From positions 78,079-142,078 of the forward strand of contig NZ_FOGL01000007.1 in NCBI RefSeq assembly GCF_900111195.1: 64,000 nucleotides of DNA, given 5' to 3'. Under the pieces are notes generated by a model. That model was not told the origin of the DNA. It saw nothing but the letters and a program-made list of their open reading frames with translations, and ran no database searches. This stretch comes from Gracilibacillus ureilyticus (GTDB taxonomy: Bacteria > Bacillota > Bacilli > Bacillales > Amphibacillaceae). Positions 7,825-18,231 of the stretch are shown here, one piece after another. A program made the translations under genes and the position numbers. Numbering within the stretch: the first letter of the stretch is position 1; each line of letters begins with the position of its first letter.

Positions 7825-8535
7825 ATGAAGGACAAGCTGCTATATGAGGGGAAAGCGAAGCAAGTATTTACTGTAAAAGGTGAGGAAAAGTTACTCGTTC
7901 TTTCTTATAAAAATGATGCGACTGCCTTTAATGGTGAAAAGAAAGCGCAATTCGAAGGAAAAGGTCGATATAATAACTTAATTTCAGCGAAAGTGTTTGA
8001 ATACTTGCACAAAAATGGTGTGAGCAGTCATTTTAAGAGAGCACTAAACGATACGGAGCAGCTTGTTGAGAGAACGACAATTATTCCGCTTGAGGTAGTT
8101 GTCCGCAATGTTGCTGCAGGAAGTATTGTTAGGAGAATCGGTATTGAAGAGAAATCTGTCTTTAACCCGCCACTTGTCGAATTATTTTATAAAAAAGATG
8201 AGCTTGGTGATCCATTAATCAATGATGCCCATGCGCTTCTTTTAACAGATGCGACAGAGGAAGATTTAGCGCAAATTAAGCAAATGGCACTTCAGGTAAA
8301 CGATAAATTGCAATCATTTTTCAGAGATATTAACTTACAGCTTGTTGACTTCAAACTAGAATTCGGGCGCAATGCATCAGGGGAGATTGTCTTATCAGAT
8401 GAAGTGAGCCCGGATACTTGCAGATTATGGGATATTACCACTGGTGAGAAAATGGATAAAGATGTATTCCGCCAGGATTTAGGCGATTTAGTAACAGTAT
8501 ATGACAATATTTTAACCAGACTGGAGGCATTATAA
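7825..8535 (+). CDS. purC: SAICAR synthetase PurC
   Basis: A 236-residue enzyme joining CAIR and aspartate with ATP. Signatures LEVVVRNVAAGS (about 89-100) and LVDFKLEFG (about 173-181) are both present. ATG at 7825 is preferred over the in-frame GTG at 7816 because AAGGGG lies 8 bases before it and family proteins begin MKDKLLYEGKAK. The stop TAA shares its last base with the purS ATG. Confidence 0.95.
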   Translation: MKDKLLYEGKAKQVFTVKGEEKLLVLSYKNDATAFNGEKKAQFEGKGRYNNLISAKVFEYLHKNGVSSHFKRALNDTEQLVERTTIIPLEVVVRNVAAGSIVRRIGIEEKSVFNPPLVELFYKKDELGDPLINDAHALLLTDATEEDLAQIKQMALQVNDKLQSFFRDINLQLVDFKLEFGRNASGEIVLSDEVSPDTCRLWDITTGEKMDKDVFRQDLGDLVTVYDNILTRLEAL

Positions 8536-8786
8536 TGAAATTAGTAAAAGTGCATGTAACATTAAAAGAGGGTGTTCTTGATCCGCAGGGAAAGGCAGTA
8601 CAAGGGTCACTAAATACACTAGGTTATGATTTTGTTGAAGAAGTGCGTGTTGGAAAATATTTGGAGTTAACAGTTAAAGATGATGCGAATATTGAACAGC
8701 AAATTGAAGACATGTGCAATAAATTACTAGCCAATCCAGTCATTGAAAATTATGAGTATACAGTGGAGGAGGGTGTTACTCAGTGA
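8535..8786 (+). CDS. purS: FGAM synthase subunit PurS
   Basis: An 83-residue subunit of the three-part FGAM synthase (PurSQL) found in Gram-positives. PurS bridges PurQ and PurL and helps pass ammonia. Start [19 protein letters not shown] is nearly invariant in the family. One-base overlap with purC and 4-base overlap with purQ. Confidence 0.95.
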   Translation: MKLVKVHVTLKEGVLDPQGKAVQGSLNTLGYDFVEEVRVGKYLELTVKDDANIEQQIEDMCNKLLANPVIENYEYTVEEGVTQ

Positions 8787-9466
8787 AGTTTGCTGTTGTA
8801 GTATTCCCAGGCTCAAACTGTGATCGTGATATGTATTATGCTGCGAAAGATGCCCTTGGGGAAGAAGCGGAAATGTTATGGTATAAAGATGCGAATTTAG
8901 ATGGATATGATGCCATTTTAATTCCAGGTGGTTTTTCGTATGGTGATTATTTAAGATGTGGAGCAATCGCTTCTACTTCTAATGTTGTAAAACAACTTCG
9001 GGAAAAGGCTGATGCAGGTGTGCCAATCCTCGGTGTGTGTAATGGATTCCAGATCCTGTTAGAATCAGGTCTTTTACCAGGGGCACTTTTAAGAAATGAA
9101 AAATTAAAATTTATGTGCCATTTTGAAGATTTAGTTGTAGAAAATAATGAAACTATTTTTACTTCAAGCTATAAAAAAGGAGAAGTGATCTCGATTCCGA
9201 TCGCCCATAATGAAGGAAACTATTATTGTGATGAGGAAACTCTTGCTAGATTAAGAGAGAATAATCAAATCGTTTTCACATATAAAAATAATCCGAACGG
9301 ATCTGTTGCTGACATAGCAGGGGTTACAAACGAAAAAGGAAATGTGCTTGGAATGATGCCGCACCCTGAGCGTGCAGTCGAAGCAATTCTAAACAGTGCA
9401 GACGGATTAAAGCTATTCCAATCATTGGTACAAAACTGGAGGGAAACGTATGTTGCAGGCGCCTGA
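8783..9466 (+). CDS. purQ: FGAM synthase glutaminase subunit PurQ
   Basis: A 227-residue class I glutamine amidotransferase that supplies ammonia to PurL. The triad is visible: Cys in GVCNGFQIL at about residue 86 and His/Glu in [10 protein letters not shown] at about 194-196. N-terminus [14 protein letters not shown] is typical. Start GTG overlaps the purS stop (GTGA) with GGAGGAGGG upstream, implying translational coupling. Confidence 0.96.
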   Translation: MKFAVVVFPGSNCDRDMYYAAKDALGEEAEMLWYKDANLDGYDAILIPGGFSYGDYLRCGAIASTSNVVKQLREKADAGVPILGVCNGFQILLESGLLPGALLRNEKLKFMCHFEDLVVENNETIFTSSYKKGEVISIPIAHNEGNYYCDEETLARLRENNQIVFTYKNNPNGSVADIAGVTNEKGNVLGMMPHPERAVEAILNSADGLKLFQSLVQNWRETYVAGA

Positions 9467-11678
9467 GATTACACCGGAAATGGTAGAACAAGATAAAGTC
9501 TATCGTGAGATGGGTTTAACAGATAAAGAATATGACATGATTAAAGACATTATGGGACGTCGTCCGAATTTTACGGAAATCGGTATTTTCTCTGTTATGT
9601 GGTCAGAACATTGCAGTTATAAAACTTCTAAACCTCTTTTGAAAAAGTTTCCGACAGAAGGTCCCCAAGTTGTCCAAGGTCCTGGTGAAGGTGCCGGGGT
9701 AGTCGATATTGGTGATGGGCAAGGTGTTGTGTTTAAAGTAGAAAGCCACAACCACCCTTCAGCAGTTGAACCATATCAAGGGGCTGCAACAGGTGTTGGC
9801 GGAATTATCCGTGATGTTTTTTCAATGGGAGCTCGTCCAATTGCTTCATTAAATTCACTGCGTTTCGGAAATTTAACAACAGGACGTGTGAAGTACCTGT
9901 TTGAAGAAGTAGTTCACGGTATTGCCGGATATGGAAATTGTGTTGGTGTTCCGACAGTTGGAGGAGAAGTTCAATTTGATGATTCCTATGAAGGTAATCC
10001 ACTAGTAAATGCAATGTGTGTCGGATTAATCGATACGAAGGATATCCAAAAAGGAATTGCTGCAGGACTTGGTAACACTATTATGTACGTTGGTTCAAAA
10101 ACTGGACGTGACGGGATCCATGGTGCAACATTCGCATCCGAAGATTTATCAGAAGAGACGGAAAGCAAACGGTCCAGTGTCCAGGTTGGAGACCCTTTTA
10201 TGGAAAAGCTGTTGATTGAAGCATGTTTAGAAGTAATCCATTCTGATGATTTAGTTGGTATTCAGGATATGGGAGCAGCCGGTCTTACTTCATCTGCAAG
10301 TGAGATGGCAAGTAAAGCTGGAATGGGTATGGAAATGAATTTAGACCTTATACCACAGCGTGAAGCAAATATGACAGCATATGAGATGATGCTTTCTGAA
10401 TCACAAGAGCGAATGCTTTTATGTGTGAAAAAAGGAGAAGAACAGGAAATTGTCGATATTTTTAAAAAATATAATCTGGAAGCTGTAGCGGTTGGAACAG
10501 TTACAGATGATAAACGATTCCGCCTGTTGCACAAAGGCGAAGTTGTTGCAGATATTCCGGTTGACAGCCTTGCTGAGGATGCTCCGATTTTCTATAAAGA
10601 ATCCAAAGTACCAGCATTTTATGAAGAATATCAGAGAATGCCTGAATATGCTCCGAATGTAACGGATCATGCCGAAATGCTGCGCAAGTTGCTGCAACAG
10701 CCGACTATTGCTAGTAAAGAGTATGTTTATGATCAGTATGATTCGATGGTACAAGCCAATACGGTATTCTCACCAGGATCCGATGCAGCAGTCATTCGAG
10801 TTCGTGGGTATGATAAGGCACTTGCAATGACGATTGACTGTAACTCCCGTTATATTCATTTAGATCCGGAGACAGGCGGTAAAATTGCTGTAGCAGAGGC
10901 TGCTCGTAATATTGTTGCTTCTGGTGCAAAACCGTTGGCTATTACTGATGGTTTAAACTTCGGTAATCCGGATAAACCGGAAAACTTCTGGCAAATGGAA
11001 AAAAGTGTTGATGGTATGAGTGAGGCTTGCTTGAGACTTGATACACCTGTAATTAGTGGAAATGTTTCTTTATACAATGAATCAAATGGCCAGGCAATTT
11101 TCCCTACACCGATAGTAGGTATGGTTGGATTACATGAATCACTTACACATATTACACCATCTCATTTCCAAAATGCTGGTGATGCCATTTATGTGATCGG
11201 GGAAACAGCAGCTGAATTTGGGGGCAGTGAATTACAGAACGTATTGGAAGGCAAATATTTTGGAAAAGCTCCTGCCATTGATTTAGAGGTTGAAGCGAAT
11301 CGCCAGTCACAGCTGTTAACTGCGATTCGCTCAGGGCTAGTAGTGTCTGCCCATGATATTGCTGAAGGTGGTCTTGCTGTTGCTATAGCAGAAAGTTTGT
11401 TTACAGGAAAAGGTTTTGGTGCGAATGTAGCAGTTGAGGGCGACCTTACTGCAGCATTGTTTAGTGAAACACAATCACGCTTTATTGTTTCCGTGAAGGA
11501 AGCGGACCGTACGGCTTTTGAAAATGCGGTTGAAGCTGCTGCTTTTATCGGTACAGTTTCCAACAATGGTAAGCTGGTTGTGTCCAATAACGCAGAAGAA
11601 GTCATTAATGAAGAGGTTGAGGCATTACAACAGTTGTGGAAAGGAGCTATCCCGTGCTTGCTGAAATCAAAGGCTTAA
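9450..11678 (+). CDS. purL: FGAM synthase large subunit PurL (small form)
   Basis: A 742-residue 'small PurL' of the PurSQL complex, converting FGAR to FGAM with ATP. It has the duplicated AIRS-like fold; key segments are [12 protein letters not shown] (about 50-61), the ATP/FGAR site [19 protein letters not shown] (about 92-110) and, in the second half, [14 protein letters not shown]. The length separates it from the ~1300-residue single-chain form of proteobacteria. Overlaps purQ by 17 bases and purF by 25. Confidence 0.96.
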   Translation: MLQAPEITPEMVEQDKVYREMGLTDKEYDMIKDIMGRRPNFTEIGIFSVMWSEHCSYKTSKPLLKKFPTEGPQVVQGPGEGAGVVDIGDGQGVVFKVESHNHPSAVEPYQGAATGVGGIIRDVFSMGARPIASLNSLRFGNLTTGRVKYLFEEVVHGIAGYGNCVGVPTVGGEVQFDDSYEGNPLVNAMCVGLIDTKDIQKGIAAGLGNTIMYVGSKTGRDGIHGATFASEDLSEETESKRSSVQVGDPFMEKLLIEACLEVIHSDDLVGIQDMGAAGLTSSASEMASKAGMGMEMNLDLIPQREANMTAYEMMLSESQERMLLCVKKGEEQEIVDIFKKYNLEAVAVGTVTDDKRFRLLHKGEVVADIPVDSLAEDAPIFYKESKVPAFYEEYQRMPEYAPNVTDHAEMLRKLLQQPTIASKEYVYDQYDSMVQANTVFSPGSDAAVIRVRGYDKALAMTIDCNSRYIHLDPETGGKIAVAEAARNIVASGAKPLAITDGLNFGNPDKPENFWQMEKSVDGMSEACLRLDTPVISGNVSLYNESNGQAIFPTPIVGMVGLHESLTHITPSHFQNAGDAIYVIGETAAEFGGSELQNVLEGKYFGKAPAIDLEVEANRQSQLLTAIRSGLVVSAHDIAEGGLAVAIAESLFTGKGFGANVAVEGDLTAALFSETQSRFIVSVKEADRTAFENAVEAAAFIGTVSNNGKLVVSNNAEEVINEEVEALQQLWKGAIPCLLKSKA

Positions 11679-13066
11679 ATGAGGAATGTGGCGTATTTGC
11701 GATCTGGGGACATGAGAAAGCTGCCGAAATGACCTATTACGGCTTGCATGCTCTCCAGCATCGAGGACAGGAAGGTGCAGGTATTGTAACAACAGATGGC
11801 AAAAAACTTAACTTGCACAAAGGTGTAGGCCTAGTAAATGATGTTTTCTCAGAGGATGAGTTTACCAGGCTGAAAGGCCATGCGGCAATAGGCCATGTAC
11901 GCTATGCCACACAAGGGGGCGGTGGCTATGAGAATGTTCAGCCACTCGTTTTCCGTTCACAGAAAAACAGTATGGCTCTTGCTCATAATGGAAATCTAGT
12001 AAATGCACATGCATTGAAAAGTCAATTAGAAGCGCAAGGAAGTATTTTATCAACAACTTCAGACACGGAGGTAATCGCCCATTTAATCAAGCGGAGTGGT
12101 AATGTACAAATTGAAGAAGCAATCAGTTCTGCTTTAAGTATGATTAAGGGAGCATATGCCTTTTCCATTTTAACGGAAGATCAGTTATTTATCGGATTAG
12201 ATCCCCGAGGGTTACGTCCACTATCAATTGGACGGCTTGGTGATGCTTATGTTTTTGCATCTGAAACGTGTGCATTTGATTTAATTGGTGCTACGTATGA
12301 GCGTGAAGTTCGTCCAGGTGAATTAATCGTAATTGATAATGATGGTTTTCGGACTTCACAGTTTACTTCACCATTGCAGAGAACATTATGTTCGATGGAA
12401 TATGTATATTTTTCAAGACCGGACAGTGATTTGAACGAATTAAATGTCCATGCAAGCCGCAAAACAATGGGCAAACAGCTTGCTGATGAAGCGCCTGTTA
12501 TAGCGGACGTAGTGACAGGTGTGCCAGATTCAAGTATCTCTGCTGCAATTGGTTTTTCTGAAGCAACAGGGATTCCATATGAGCTCGGTCTTATCAAAAA
12601 CCGTTATGTTGGGAGAACATTTATTCAGCCGTCACAAGAGTTACGCGAGCAGGGGGTAAAAATGAAACTTTCTGCGGTTCGAGGAATTGTAGAAGGAAAG
12701 CGTGTTGTAATGGTCGATGATTCCATTGTCCGTGGAACAACAAGCCGCAGAATCGTTCGTTTATTAAAAGAAGCTGGTGCGACAGAAGTACATGTTCGTA
12801 TTGCTTCACCTCCTATTCAAAATCCATGCTATTACGGAATCGATACATCGACGAAAGGCGAACTAATTGCATCAAGCAATTCAGTTGAAGAAATTCGGGA
12901 GATTATTGGTGCAGATAGTTTGGCTTTCCTTTCTACAGAAGGTCTGGAGGAATCGATTGTAGCAGACCGAGATATGAATGTTCATGGTGTCTGTCAAGCC
13001 TGTTTCACCGGAAATTATCCGACGGAAATCTATCCAGATACCGTAATTCCTGCATATAAAGACTAG
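11654..13066 (+). CDS. purF: Amidophosphoribosyltransferase PurF
   Basis: First enzyme of the pathway: PRPP plus glutamine to phosphoribosylamine. GTG at 11654 with AAGGAG 7 bases upstream gives [11 protein letters not shown] before Cys12, the known propeptide length of the Bacillus enzyme; cleavage exposes the catalytic Cys. The PRPP motif [14 protein letters not shown] is at about 345-358. Cysteines in TLCSMEY, NPCYYGI and GVCQACFTG fit the four ligands of the structural [4Fe-4S] cluster of the oxygen-labile B. subtilis type. 470 residues. An upstream TTG at 11636 is in frame but has no ribosome binding site. Confidence 0.95.
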   Translation: MLAEIKGLNEECGVFAIWGHEKAAEMTYYGLHALQHRGQEGAGIVTTDGKKLNLHKGVGLVNDVFSEDEFTRLKGHAAIGHVRYATQGGGGYENVQPLVFRSQKNSMALAHNGNLVNAHALKSQLEAQGSILSTTSDTEVIAHLIKRSGNVQIEEAISSALSMIKGAYAFSILTEDQLFIGLDPRGLRPLSIGRLGDAYVFASETCAFDLIGATYEREVRPGELIVIDNDGFRTSQFTSPLQRTLCSMEYVYFSRPDSDLNELNVHASRKTMGKQLADEAPVIADVVTGVPDSSISAAIGFSEATGIPYELGLIKNRYVGRTFIQPSQELREQGVKMKLSAVRGIVEGKRVVMVDDSIVRGTTSRRIVRLLKEAGATEVHVRIASPPIQNPCYYGIDTSTKGELIASSNSVEEIREIIGADSLAFLSTEGLEESIVADRDMNVHGVCQACFTGNYPTEIYPDTVIPAYKD

Positions 13067-13083
13067 AATGAATGTCCGGAATA

Positions 13084-13171
13084 CCGGAATTATCGAAATT
13101 ACGACCGATAAACGCTAGATATGGACCGGATTTATCGATCTGATGACCGGAAAAGAATCTAGCGTTTATCG
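13084..13171. repeat. Repeat-rich hairpin in the purF-purM spacer
   Basis: Two elements overlap. A 24-base direct repeat (starts CCGGAATTATCG at 13084 and CCGGATTTATCG at 13126, both ending GACCG) matches at 19 of 24 positions. A perfect 15-bp inverted repeat CGATAAACGCTAGAT (13106-13120) / ATCTAGCGTTTATCG (13157-13171) encloses 36 bases. No T run follows, so it is not a standard terminator. It would form a stable hairpin in the polycistronic mRNA. Confidence 0.8.
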
Positions 13172-13194
13172 CTCATATAAAAAGGAGATATTCG

Positions 13195-14220
13195 ATGAGT
13201 GATATTTATAAAGAAGCTGGTGTCGATGTCCATGCTGGATATAAAGCTGTCGATTTAATGAAAAAGCATATTGCCAAAACGAATCGCCCGGAAGTAATAG
13301 GCGGTGTGGGGGCATTTGCTGGATTATTTGATATAAGTAAATTTTCTTATGAAGAGCCTGTGCTGGTATCAGGGACGGACGGTGTTGGGACAAAATTAAA
13401 GCTTGCTTTTGCACTTGATAAACATGACACAGTTGGAATTGACCTTGTTGCAATGTGTGTAAATGATATTGTTGCCCAAGGTGCAGATCCTTTATTCTTC
13501 TTAGACTATATAGCTTGCGGAAAAAACGAACCTGAGAAAATTGAGCAGATCGTCAAAGGAATTAGTGAAGGCTGTGTGCAAAGTAATGCCGCTCTAATTG
13601 GCGGTGAAACAGCAGAAATGCCCGGTATGTATGACGACGGGGAGTATGATTTAGCAGGTTTTGTTGTTGGGATCGGTGATAAAAATAAAATTATTACAGG
13701 TGAGACGATCGAAGCTGGTAATAAGATTATCGGTATTCCTTCTTCTGGTGTACACTCCAATGGTTTCTCCTTGGTCAGAAAAATTATCGAAGATAAGAGC
13801 CTAAAGTTAACAGACCATGTCGAAGAGCTTGGTAAGTCTTTAGGCGATGCACTGCTTGAGCCAACTAAAATTTACACAAAAGCGATTCAGCAATTGAAGC
13901 TTGATTTAACAATCAAAGGAATCAGCCATATTACGGGTGGAGGATTCTATGAAAATATTCCGCGTGCCCTGCCAGAAAATCTCGGTGTGAAGTTAGCAGA
14001 AGGAAGCTGGGAAGTACCAGCAGTCTTCACATATTTACAAAAGCAGGCGAACCTGTCTAATGAAGATATGTACGGGGTGTTTAATATGGGTGTTGGAATG
14101 GCAGTGATTGTCGAAGCGCATGAAGCAGAAATGGCACTGCAATTGTTAGAAGATATTGGTGAGAGAGCATACATCATTGGTGAAGTGACAAACGAGTCAG
14201 GGGTGACTTTTTCTAAATGA
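13195..14220 (+). CDS. purM: AIR synthetase PurM
   Basis: A 341-residue enzyme closing the imidazole ring (FGAM to AIR, ATP-dependent). ATP-binding loop [13 protein letters not shown] at about residues 59-71, and [11 protein letters not shown] (about 136-146), [13 protein letters not shown] (about 243-255) are family hallmarks. Start ATG with AAGGAG upstream after the repeat-containing spacer; overlaps purN by 4 bases. Confidence 0.96.
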   Translation: MSDIYKEAGVDVHAGYKAVDLMKKHIAKTNRPEVIGGVGAFAGLFDISKFSYEEPVLVSGTDGVGTKLKLAFALDKHDTVGIDLVAMCVNDIVAQGADPLFFLDYIACGKNEPEKIEQIVKGISEGCVQSNAALIGGETAEMPGMYDDGEYDLAGFVVGIGDKNKIITGETIEAGNKIIGIPSSGVHSNGFSLVRKIIEDKSLKLTDHVEELGKSLGDALLEPTKIYTKAIQQLKLDLTIKGISHITGGGFYENIPRALPENLGVKLAEGSWEVPAVFTYLQKQANLSNEDMYGVFNMGVGMAVIVEAHEAEMALQLLEDIGERAYIIGEVTNESGVTFSK

Positions 14221-14801
14221 GCAAAGTAAAATTAGCTGTCTTCGCATCTGGGACCGGAAGTAATTATGATGCTATTATTCAGGCAATTAATCATGGTAAA
14301 CTTGATGCAGAAGTTTCTTTACTAGTATGTGATAAGCCAAACGCAAAAGTAATAGACAAAGCAAGACAAAATGGTACCCCGACTTTCGCATTTGATCCGA
14401 AACAATATTCGAAAAAAGAAGTGTTTGAAGCTAAAATAGTAGATGTTCTGCAAGAAGCTAAGATAGAATGGATTATTCTGGCAGGATACATGCGATTAAT
14501 CGGCCATACACTGCTTCAGCCATTTGAAGGTAAAATGATAAATATTCATCCATCTTTGCTGCCGTCTTTTCCAGGACTAGATGCAATTGGGCAGGCTCTT
14601 GAAACAGGTGTGAAAGTTTCTGGTGTAACTGTTCATTATGTGGACGCAGGGATGGATACAGGTAATATTATCGCACAAGAAGTTGTCTATATTAATGATG
14701 AAACAACGCGCGAAGAATTAGAACAGGCTATTCACAAAGTCGAGCACAAACTTTATCCAGAAACGATTCAAAAACTGATTTCGAGAGGAGAATCATCTTG
14801 A
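14217..14801 (+). CDS. purN: GAR transformylase PurN
   Basis: A 194-residue folate-dependent enzyme transferring formyl from 10-formyl-THF to GAR. Catalytic Asn/His are in [13 protein letters not shown] (about 108-120) and catalytic Asp in [12 protein letters not shown] (about 141-152). N-terminal [12 protein letters not shown] binds phosphate. ATGA overlap with purM, TTGA overlap with purH. Confidence 0.96.
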   Translation: MSKVKLAVFASGTGSNYDAIIQAINHGKLDAEVSLLVCDKPNAKVIDKARQNGTPTFAFDPKQYSKKEVFEAKIVDVLQEAKIEWIILAGYMRLIGHTLLQPFEGKMINIHPSLLPSFPGLDAIGQALETGVKVSGVTVHYVDAGMDTGNIIAQEVVYINDETTREELEQAIHKVEHKLYPETIQKLISRGESS

Positions 14802-16333
14802 AAAAAAGAGCATTACTAAGTGTATCGGACAAAAGCAATTTAATTCCATTTGCGGAAGGGTTAGACCGATTAGGTTATGAATTGATCTCAACTGGTGGAA
14901 CATTAAAAGCATTAAAAGAAGCAGGACTTCCGGCATTCCCAGTTTCTGCTGTAACTAACTTTGATGAAATACTTGATGGACGTGTGAAGACATTGCATCC
15001 GTTTATCCATGCGGGATTATTGGCTCGCCGTGATGAGGAATCCCATGTGAAGCAGTTAGAAGAACGTGACATCTCTCCAATAGATGTGGTTGTAGTCAAT
15101 CTATATCCATTTAAAGAGACTATCGCTAAGCCTGAAGTAACAGAAGAAGATGCAATTGAAAATATTGATATTGGTGGTCCGACAATGCTGCGGTCGGCAT
15201 CAAAGAATTTCCGTGATGTAACAGTTGTAGTCGATCCGGCTGATTATGATGCGGTTCTTGAAAATCTCGGCGGAAATGGTGGAACAGTCGAATTCCGCAA
15301 AACGTTAGCAGCGAAGGTTTTCCGTCATACTGCTAACTATGATGCAATGATCGCAAGTTACTTCGTTAATATTACTGGAGAAGATGATCCGGAAACATTT
15401 ACTCAAACATTTGAAAAAGTACAGTCACTTCGTTATGGGGAGAATCCGCATCAAAAGGCAGCTTTTTATAAAGAAGGAAATGTAAAAGGTGCTTCTATCG
15501 CAAATGCGACACAGCTGCATGGAAAAGAACTCTCCTATAACAACATTCAGGACGCCAATGCTGCATTGGAAATCGTGCTGGAGTTCGGTGACCAGCCAGC
15601 AGCGGTAGCGGTAAAACATATGAATCCGTGTGGGGTTGGTATTGGTGAATCAACTGAGGCAGCTTTCAAAAAGGCGTACGATGCTGATCCTGTTTCCATC
15701 TTTGGCGGAATTGTTGCATTGAACCGTGAAGTGGATGAAGCTACAGCTAATCTGTTAAAGGACATATTCTTGGAAATCGTCATTGCTCCTGGTTTTTCTG
15801 ATAAGGCGCTGGAAATTTTAACTGTGAAACCAAATATCCGTTTATTAGAAACACCAATGGAAGTGAACACTAATGATACGAAAAAAGTTGTCAGTGTGAT
15901 TGGCGGCCTGCTTGTACAGGATCGTGACAATGGCAGTGTAACCGCAGAAGACTTGGAAGTTGTGACAGAACGTACTCCGGAAGCTGAAGAAATAGAGGAA
16001 TTATTATTCGCATGGAAAGTTGTGAAACACGTAAAGTCTAACGCTATTGTTGTGGCGAAAGACAATCAAACAGTTGGTGTTGGTGCAGGCCAGATGAATC
16101 GTGTCGGAGCTGCAGGAATTGCCTTCGAACAAGCTGGTGAAAAAGCAAACGGAGCAGTACTTGCTTCAGATGCTTTCTTTCCAATGCCAGATACAGTAGA
16201 GAACGCAGCGAAGGCAGGTATTAAAGCAATCATTCAGCCAGGCGGTTCAAAACGTGACCAGGATTCGATTGATGAATGTAACAAACACGGAATTGCGATG
16301 GTCTTCACTAAGCTTCGTCACTTTAAGCATTAA
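14798..16333 (+). CDS. purH: Bifunctional AICAR transformylase/IMP cyclohydrolase PurH
   Basis: A 511-residue bifunctional enzyme for the last two steps to IMP. Residues 1-190 are the MGS-like cyclohydrolase domain ([12 protein letters not shown] near residue 28, [17 protein letters not shown] near 64). The rest is the transformylase with the catalytic Lys-His in [11 protein letters not shown] (about 269-279). TTG start overlaps the purN stop. A hairpin follows at 16340 and then a long repeat array before purD. Confidence 0.97.
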   Translation: MKKRALLSVSDKSNLIPFAEGLDRLGYELISTGGTLKALKEAGLPAFPVSAVTNFDEILDGRVKTLHPFIHAGLLARRDEESHVKQLEERDISPIDVVVVNLYPFKETIAKPEVTEEDAIENIDIGGPTMLRSASKNFRDVTVVVDPADYDAVLENLGGNGGTVEFRKTLAAKVFRHTANYDAMIASYFVNITGEDDPETFTQTFEKVQSLRYGENPHQKAAFYKEGNVKGASIANATQLHGKELSYNNIQDANAALEIVLEFGDQPAAVAVKHMNPCGVGIGESTEAAFKKAYDADPVSIFGGIVALNREVDEATANLLKDIFLEIVIAPGFSDKALEILTVKPNIRLLETPMEVNTNDTKKVVSVIGGLLVQDRDNGSVTAEDLEVVTERTPEAEEIEELLFAWKVVKHVKSNAIVVAKDNQTVGVGAGQMNRVGAAGIAFEQAGEKANGAVLASDAFFPMPDTVENAAKAGIKAIIQPGGSKRDQDSIDECNKHGIAMVFTKLRHFKH

Positions 16334-16339
16334 AAAGGC

Positions 16340-16366
16340 AGGATTCCCACATGATGGGAATCCTTT
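16340..16366 (+). terminator. Hairpin after purH
   Basis: Perfect 10-bp stem AGGATTCCCA / TGGGAATCCT with a 5-base loop, followed by only TTTC. Possibly a weak terminator or an mRNA-stabilising hairpin, since purD downstream still needs transcription. Confidence 0.6.
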
Positions 16367-16400
16367 CATATAGCTAGACATTTCAGAAGAACTGGTGAGA

Positions 16401-16799
16401 TTGCAAAAAGAGAGCGGAAGTTGCAAATAAAACGGTGAAGTTGCAAAAAGAGAGCGGAAATTGCAAATAAAACGGTGAAGTTGCAAAAAGAGAGCAAAAG
16501 TTGCAAATAAAACGGTGAAGTTGAAAAAGAGAGCGGAATTTGCAAATAAAACGGTGAAGTTGCAAAAAGAGAGCGGAAGTTGCAAATAAAACGCGGAATT
16601 TACAAAAAGAGAGCAGAATTTGCAAATAAAACGGTGAAGTTGCAAAAAGAGAGCAAAAGTTGCAAATAAAGCGGTGAAGTTGCAAAAAGAAAGCGGAATT
16701 TGCAAATAAAACGCGGAATTTGCAAAAAGAGAGCAGAAGTTGCAAATAAAACGGTGAAGTTGCAAATAAAGCGCAGAATCTGCAAAAAGAGCACACAGA
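16401..16799. repeat. 20-unit tandem array with alternating 20-bp A and B units (purH-purD spacer)
   Basis: The 512-base gap between purH and purD is mostly this array. Unit A is about TTGCAAAAAGAGAGCGGAAG and unit B about TTGCAAATAAAACGGTGAAG. They alternate A-B-A-B for 18 units, then B and a decayed A end it. One A unit (16521) is 19 bases long and one reads TTACAA. Variation sits in the last 6 bases of each unit. No spacers, no Cas genes, so not CRISPR. The plus strand is purine-rich with an A tract in each unit. Confidence 0.95.
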
Positions 16800-16845
16800 A
16801 GCGCTAAATTATTTTTTATAAAAAACTCTATAAAGGAGTGGTCAT

Positions 16846-18102
16846 ATGAAAGTATTAGTAATCGGCGGTGGTGGCCGTGAACATATTATTGTAAAAAAGC
16901 TGAAAGAAAGTAAGCGTGTAACAGAGATCTTCGCAGCACCTGGGAATGGCGGTATTTCTGAGGATGCAACATGTGTACCGATAAAGGATGATGCAATCGA
17001 TGAACTTGTTGCATTTGCACAGCAAAAGCAAATCGACTGGACTATCGTTGGACCGGAGATTCCTTTAACAAAAGGAGTAACAGATGCTTTTCGAGCGAAG
17101 AACCTCAAAGTATTCGGGCCATCCAAAGCAGCAGCGATCATCGAAGGAAGTAAAGACTTTGCCAAAGCATTTATGAAACAATATGACATCCCGACAGCTG
17201 CATATCAAACATTCACAGATGCTGAAAAAGCAAAAAGTTACATAAAACAAGAAGGTGCACCGATTGTTATAAAGGCAGACGGACTTGCTGCTGGTAAGGG
17301 TGTTGTCGTTGCAATGACAGAGCAGGAAGCACTTGATGCAGTCGATGATATGCTTGTTGGAAACCGCTTCGGAGAGGCGGGAAGTCGTGTCGTAATTGAA
17401 GAATTTCTGGACGGGAAGGAATTTTCTCTATTTGCATTTGTTGATGGAGAAAATGTTTATCCAATGGTTCCTGCCCGCGACCATAAGAGAGCGTATGATA
17501 ATGACGAAGGACCGAATACTGGAGGAATGGGTGCTTTCTCACCAGTACCTGGTCTTGAACCAAAACATGTTGAATTCGCAGTCGAAAAAATCCTTAAACC
17601 CGCCGCAAAAGGGATGAAAAAAGAAGGTAGAACATATACCGGTGTCCTGTATGGTGGGCTGATTGAAACAAAGGAAGGGCCTAAAGTAATCGAGTTTAAT
17701 GCCCGTTTCGGTGATCCGGAAACACAGGTAGTTTTACCGTTATTAGAAAACGACCTTATCCAGGTCATTGAAGACGTCACAGCTGGCAAAGACCCGCAAC
17801 TGAAATGGAAAGACGGCTATGCAATCGGTACTGTAGTTGCATCAAAAGGATATCCGGGAGCATACGAAAAAAATGTGCAGCTTCCAGACCTTGAGCCGGA
17901 TAACCAAGTTTACGTGATCCATGCTGGTACTGGCCGCTCAGAGGATGGGGCTTTCCATTCAACAGGGGGACGTGTTCTCCTGGTTGGCTCACTACAGGAC
18001 AGCCCGGAAAGTGCTCAAAAAGAAATTTACCGTTATCTGGAGAGATTTGATCAGACGGACGACTTTTTCTATCGTAAAGACATAGGATTTTCGAAAGAAT
18101 AA
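16846..18102 (+). CDS. purD: GAR synthetase PurD
   Basis: A 418-residue ATP-grasp ligase joining phosphoribosylamine and glycine. N-terminal VLVIGGGGREHI, ATP-grasp loop KADGLAAGKGV (about 142-152) and the metal-site region LYGGLIETKEGPKVIEFNARFGDPE (within about 265-290) are all present. ATG with AAAGGAGTGG upstream. Last gene of the operon, separated from purH by the repeat array, so it may need an extra promoter or depend on readthrough of the purH hairpin. Confidence 0.96.
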   Translation: MKVLVIGGGGREHIIVKKLKESKRVTEIFAAPGNGGISEDATCVPIKDDAIDELVAFAQQKQIDWTIVGPEIPLTKGVTDAFRAKNLKVFGPSKAAAIIEGSKDFAKAFMKQYDIPTAAYQTFTDAEKAKSYIKQEGAPIVIKADGLAAGKGVVVAMTEQEALDAVDDMLVGNRFGEAGSRVVIEEFLDGKEFSLFAFVDGENVYPMVPARDHKRAYDNDEGPNTGGMGAFSPVPGLEPKHVEFAVEKILKPAAKGMKKEGRTYTGVLYGGLIETKEGPKVIEFNARFGDPETQVVLPLLENDLIQVIEDVTAGKDPQLKWKDGYAIGTVVASKGYPGAYEKNVQLPDLEPDNQVYVIHAGTGRSEDGAFHSTGGRVLLVGSLQDSPESAQKEIYRYLERFDQTDDFFYRKDIGFSKE

Positions 18103-18111
18103 AATAGGGAG

Positions 18112-18147
18112 AAGCTACTAATCCTAAGGAAGATTAGTAGCTTTTTT
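18112..18147 (+). terminator. Terminator of the pur operon
   Basis: Perfect 12-bp stem AAGCTACTAATC / GATTAGTAGCTT with an 8-base loop, then TTTTTT. Confidence 0.92.
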
Positions 18148-18165
18148 CAATTTGAGAGCAAATGA

Positions 18166-18194
18166 TTGACATTATTAACTTACAAAAGTATAAT
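18166..18194 (+). promoter_or_regulatory. Consensus sigma-A promoter of the catE-like gene
   Basis: Perfect TTGACA (18166-18171) and TATAAT (18189-18194) with a 17-base spacer. A promoter this strong usually needs a repressor; see the flanking inverted repeat. Confidence 0.9.
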
Positions 18195-18216
18195 TGGTTA
18201 CATAAAGTAAGTTAAT
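18174..18216. promoter_or_regulatory. Candidate repressor operator (10-bp inverted repeat) at the catE-like promoter
   Basis: ATTAACTTAC (18174-18183, in the spacer) and GTAAGTTAAT (18207-18216, just past the likely transcription start) are perfect inverted repeats 23 bases apart, straddling the -10. B. subtilis catDE is repressed by the DUF24-family regulators YodB and CatR; a similar regulator may bind here, but the regulator is not in this window. Confidence 0.55.
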
Positions 18217-18231
18217 GAAGGGAGAAATTAC

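Noticed and set aside
11636-11653. TTG start extending PurF by six residues
   Set aside because: It would spoil the fixed 11-residue propeptide before the catalytic Cys and lacks a ribosome binding site.
16247-16796. Three minus-strand ORFs of 64-172 codons rich in FYLQL / SFCNF
   Set aside because: They are by-products of the 20-bp tandem array, which has no stop codons in any minus frame; the reads also run into purH.
16401-16799. CRISPR array
   Set aside because: Units touch each other without unique spacers, units vary, and no Cas genes are near.
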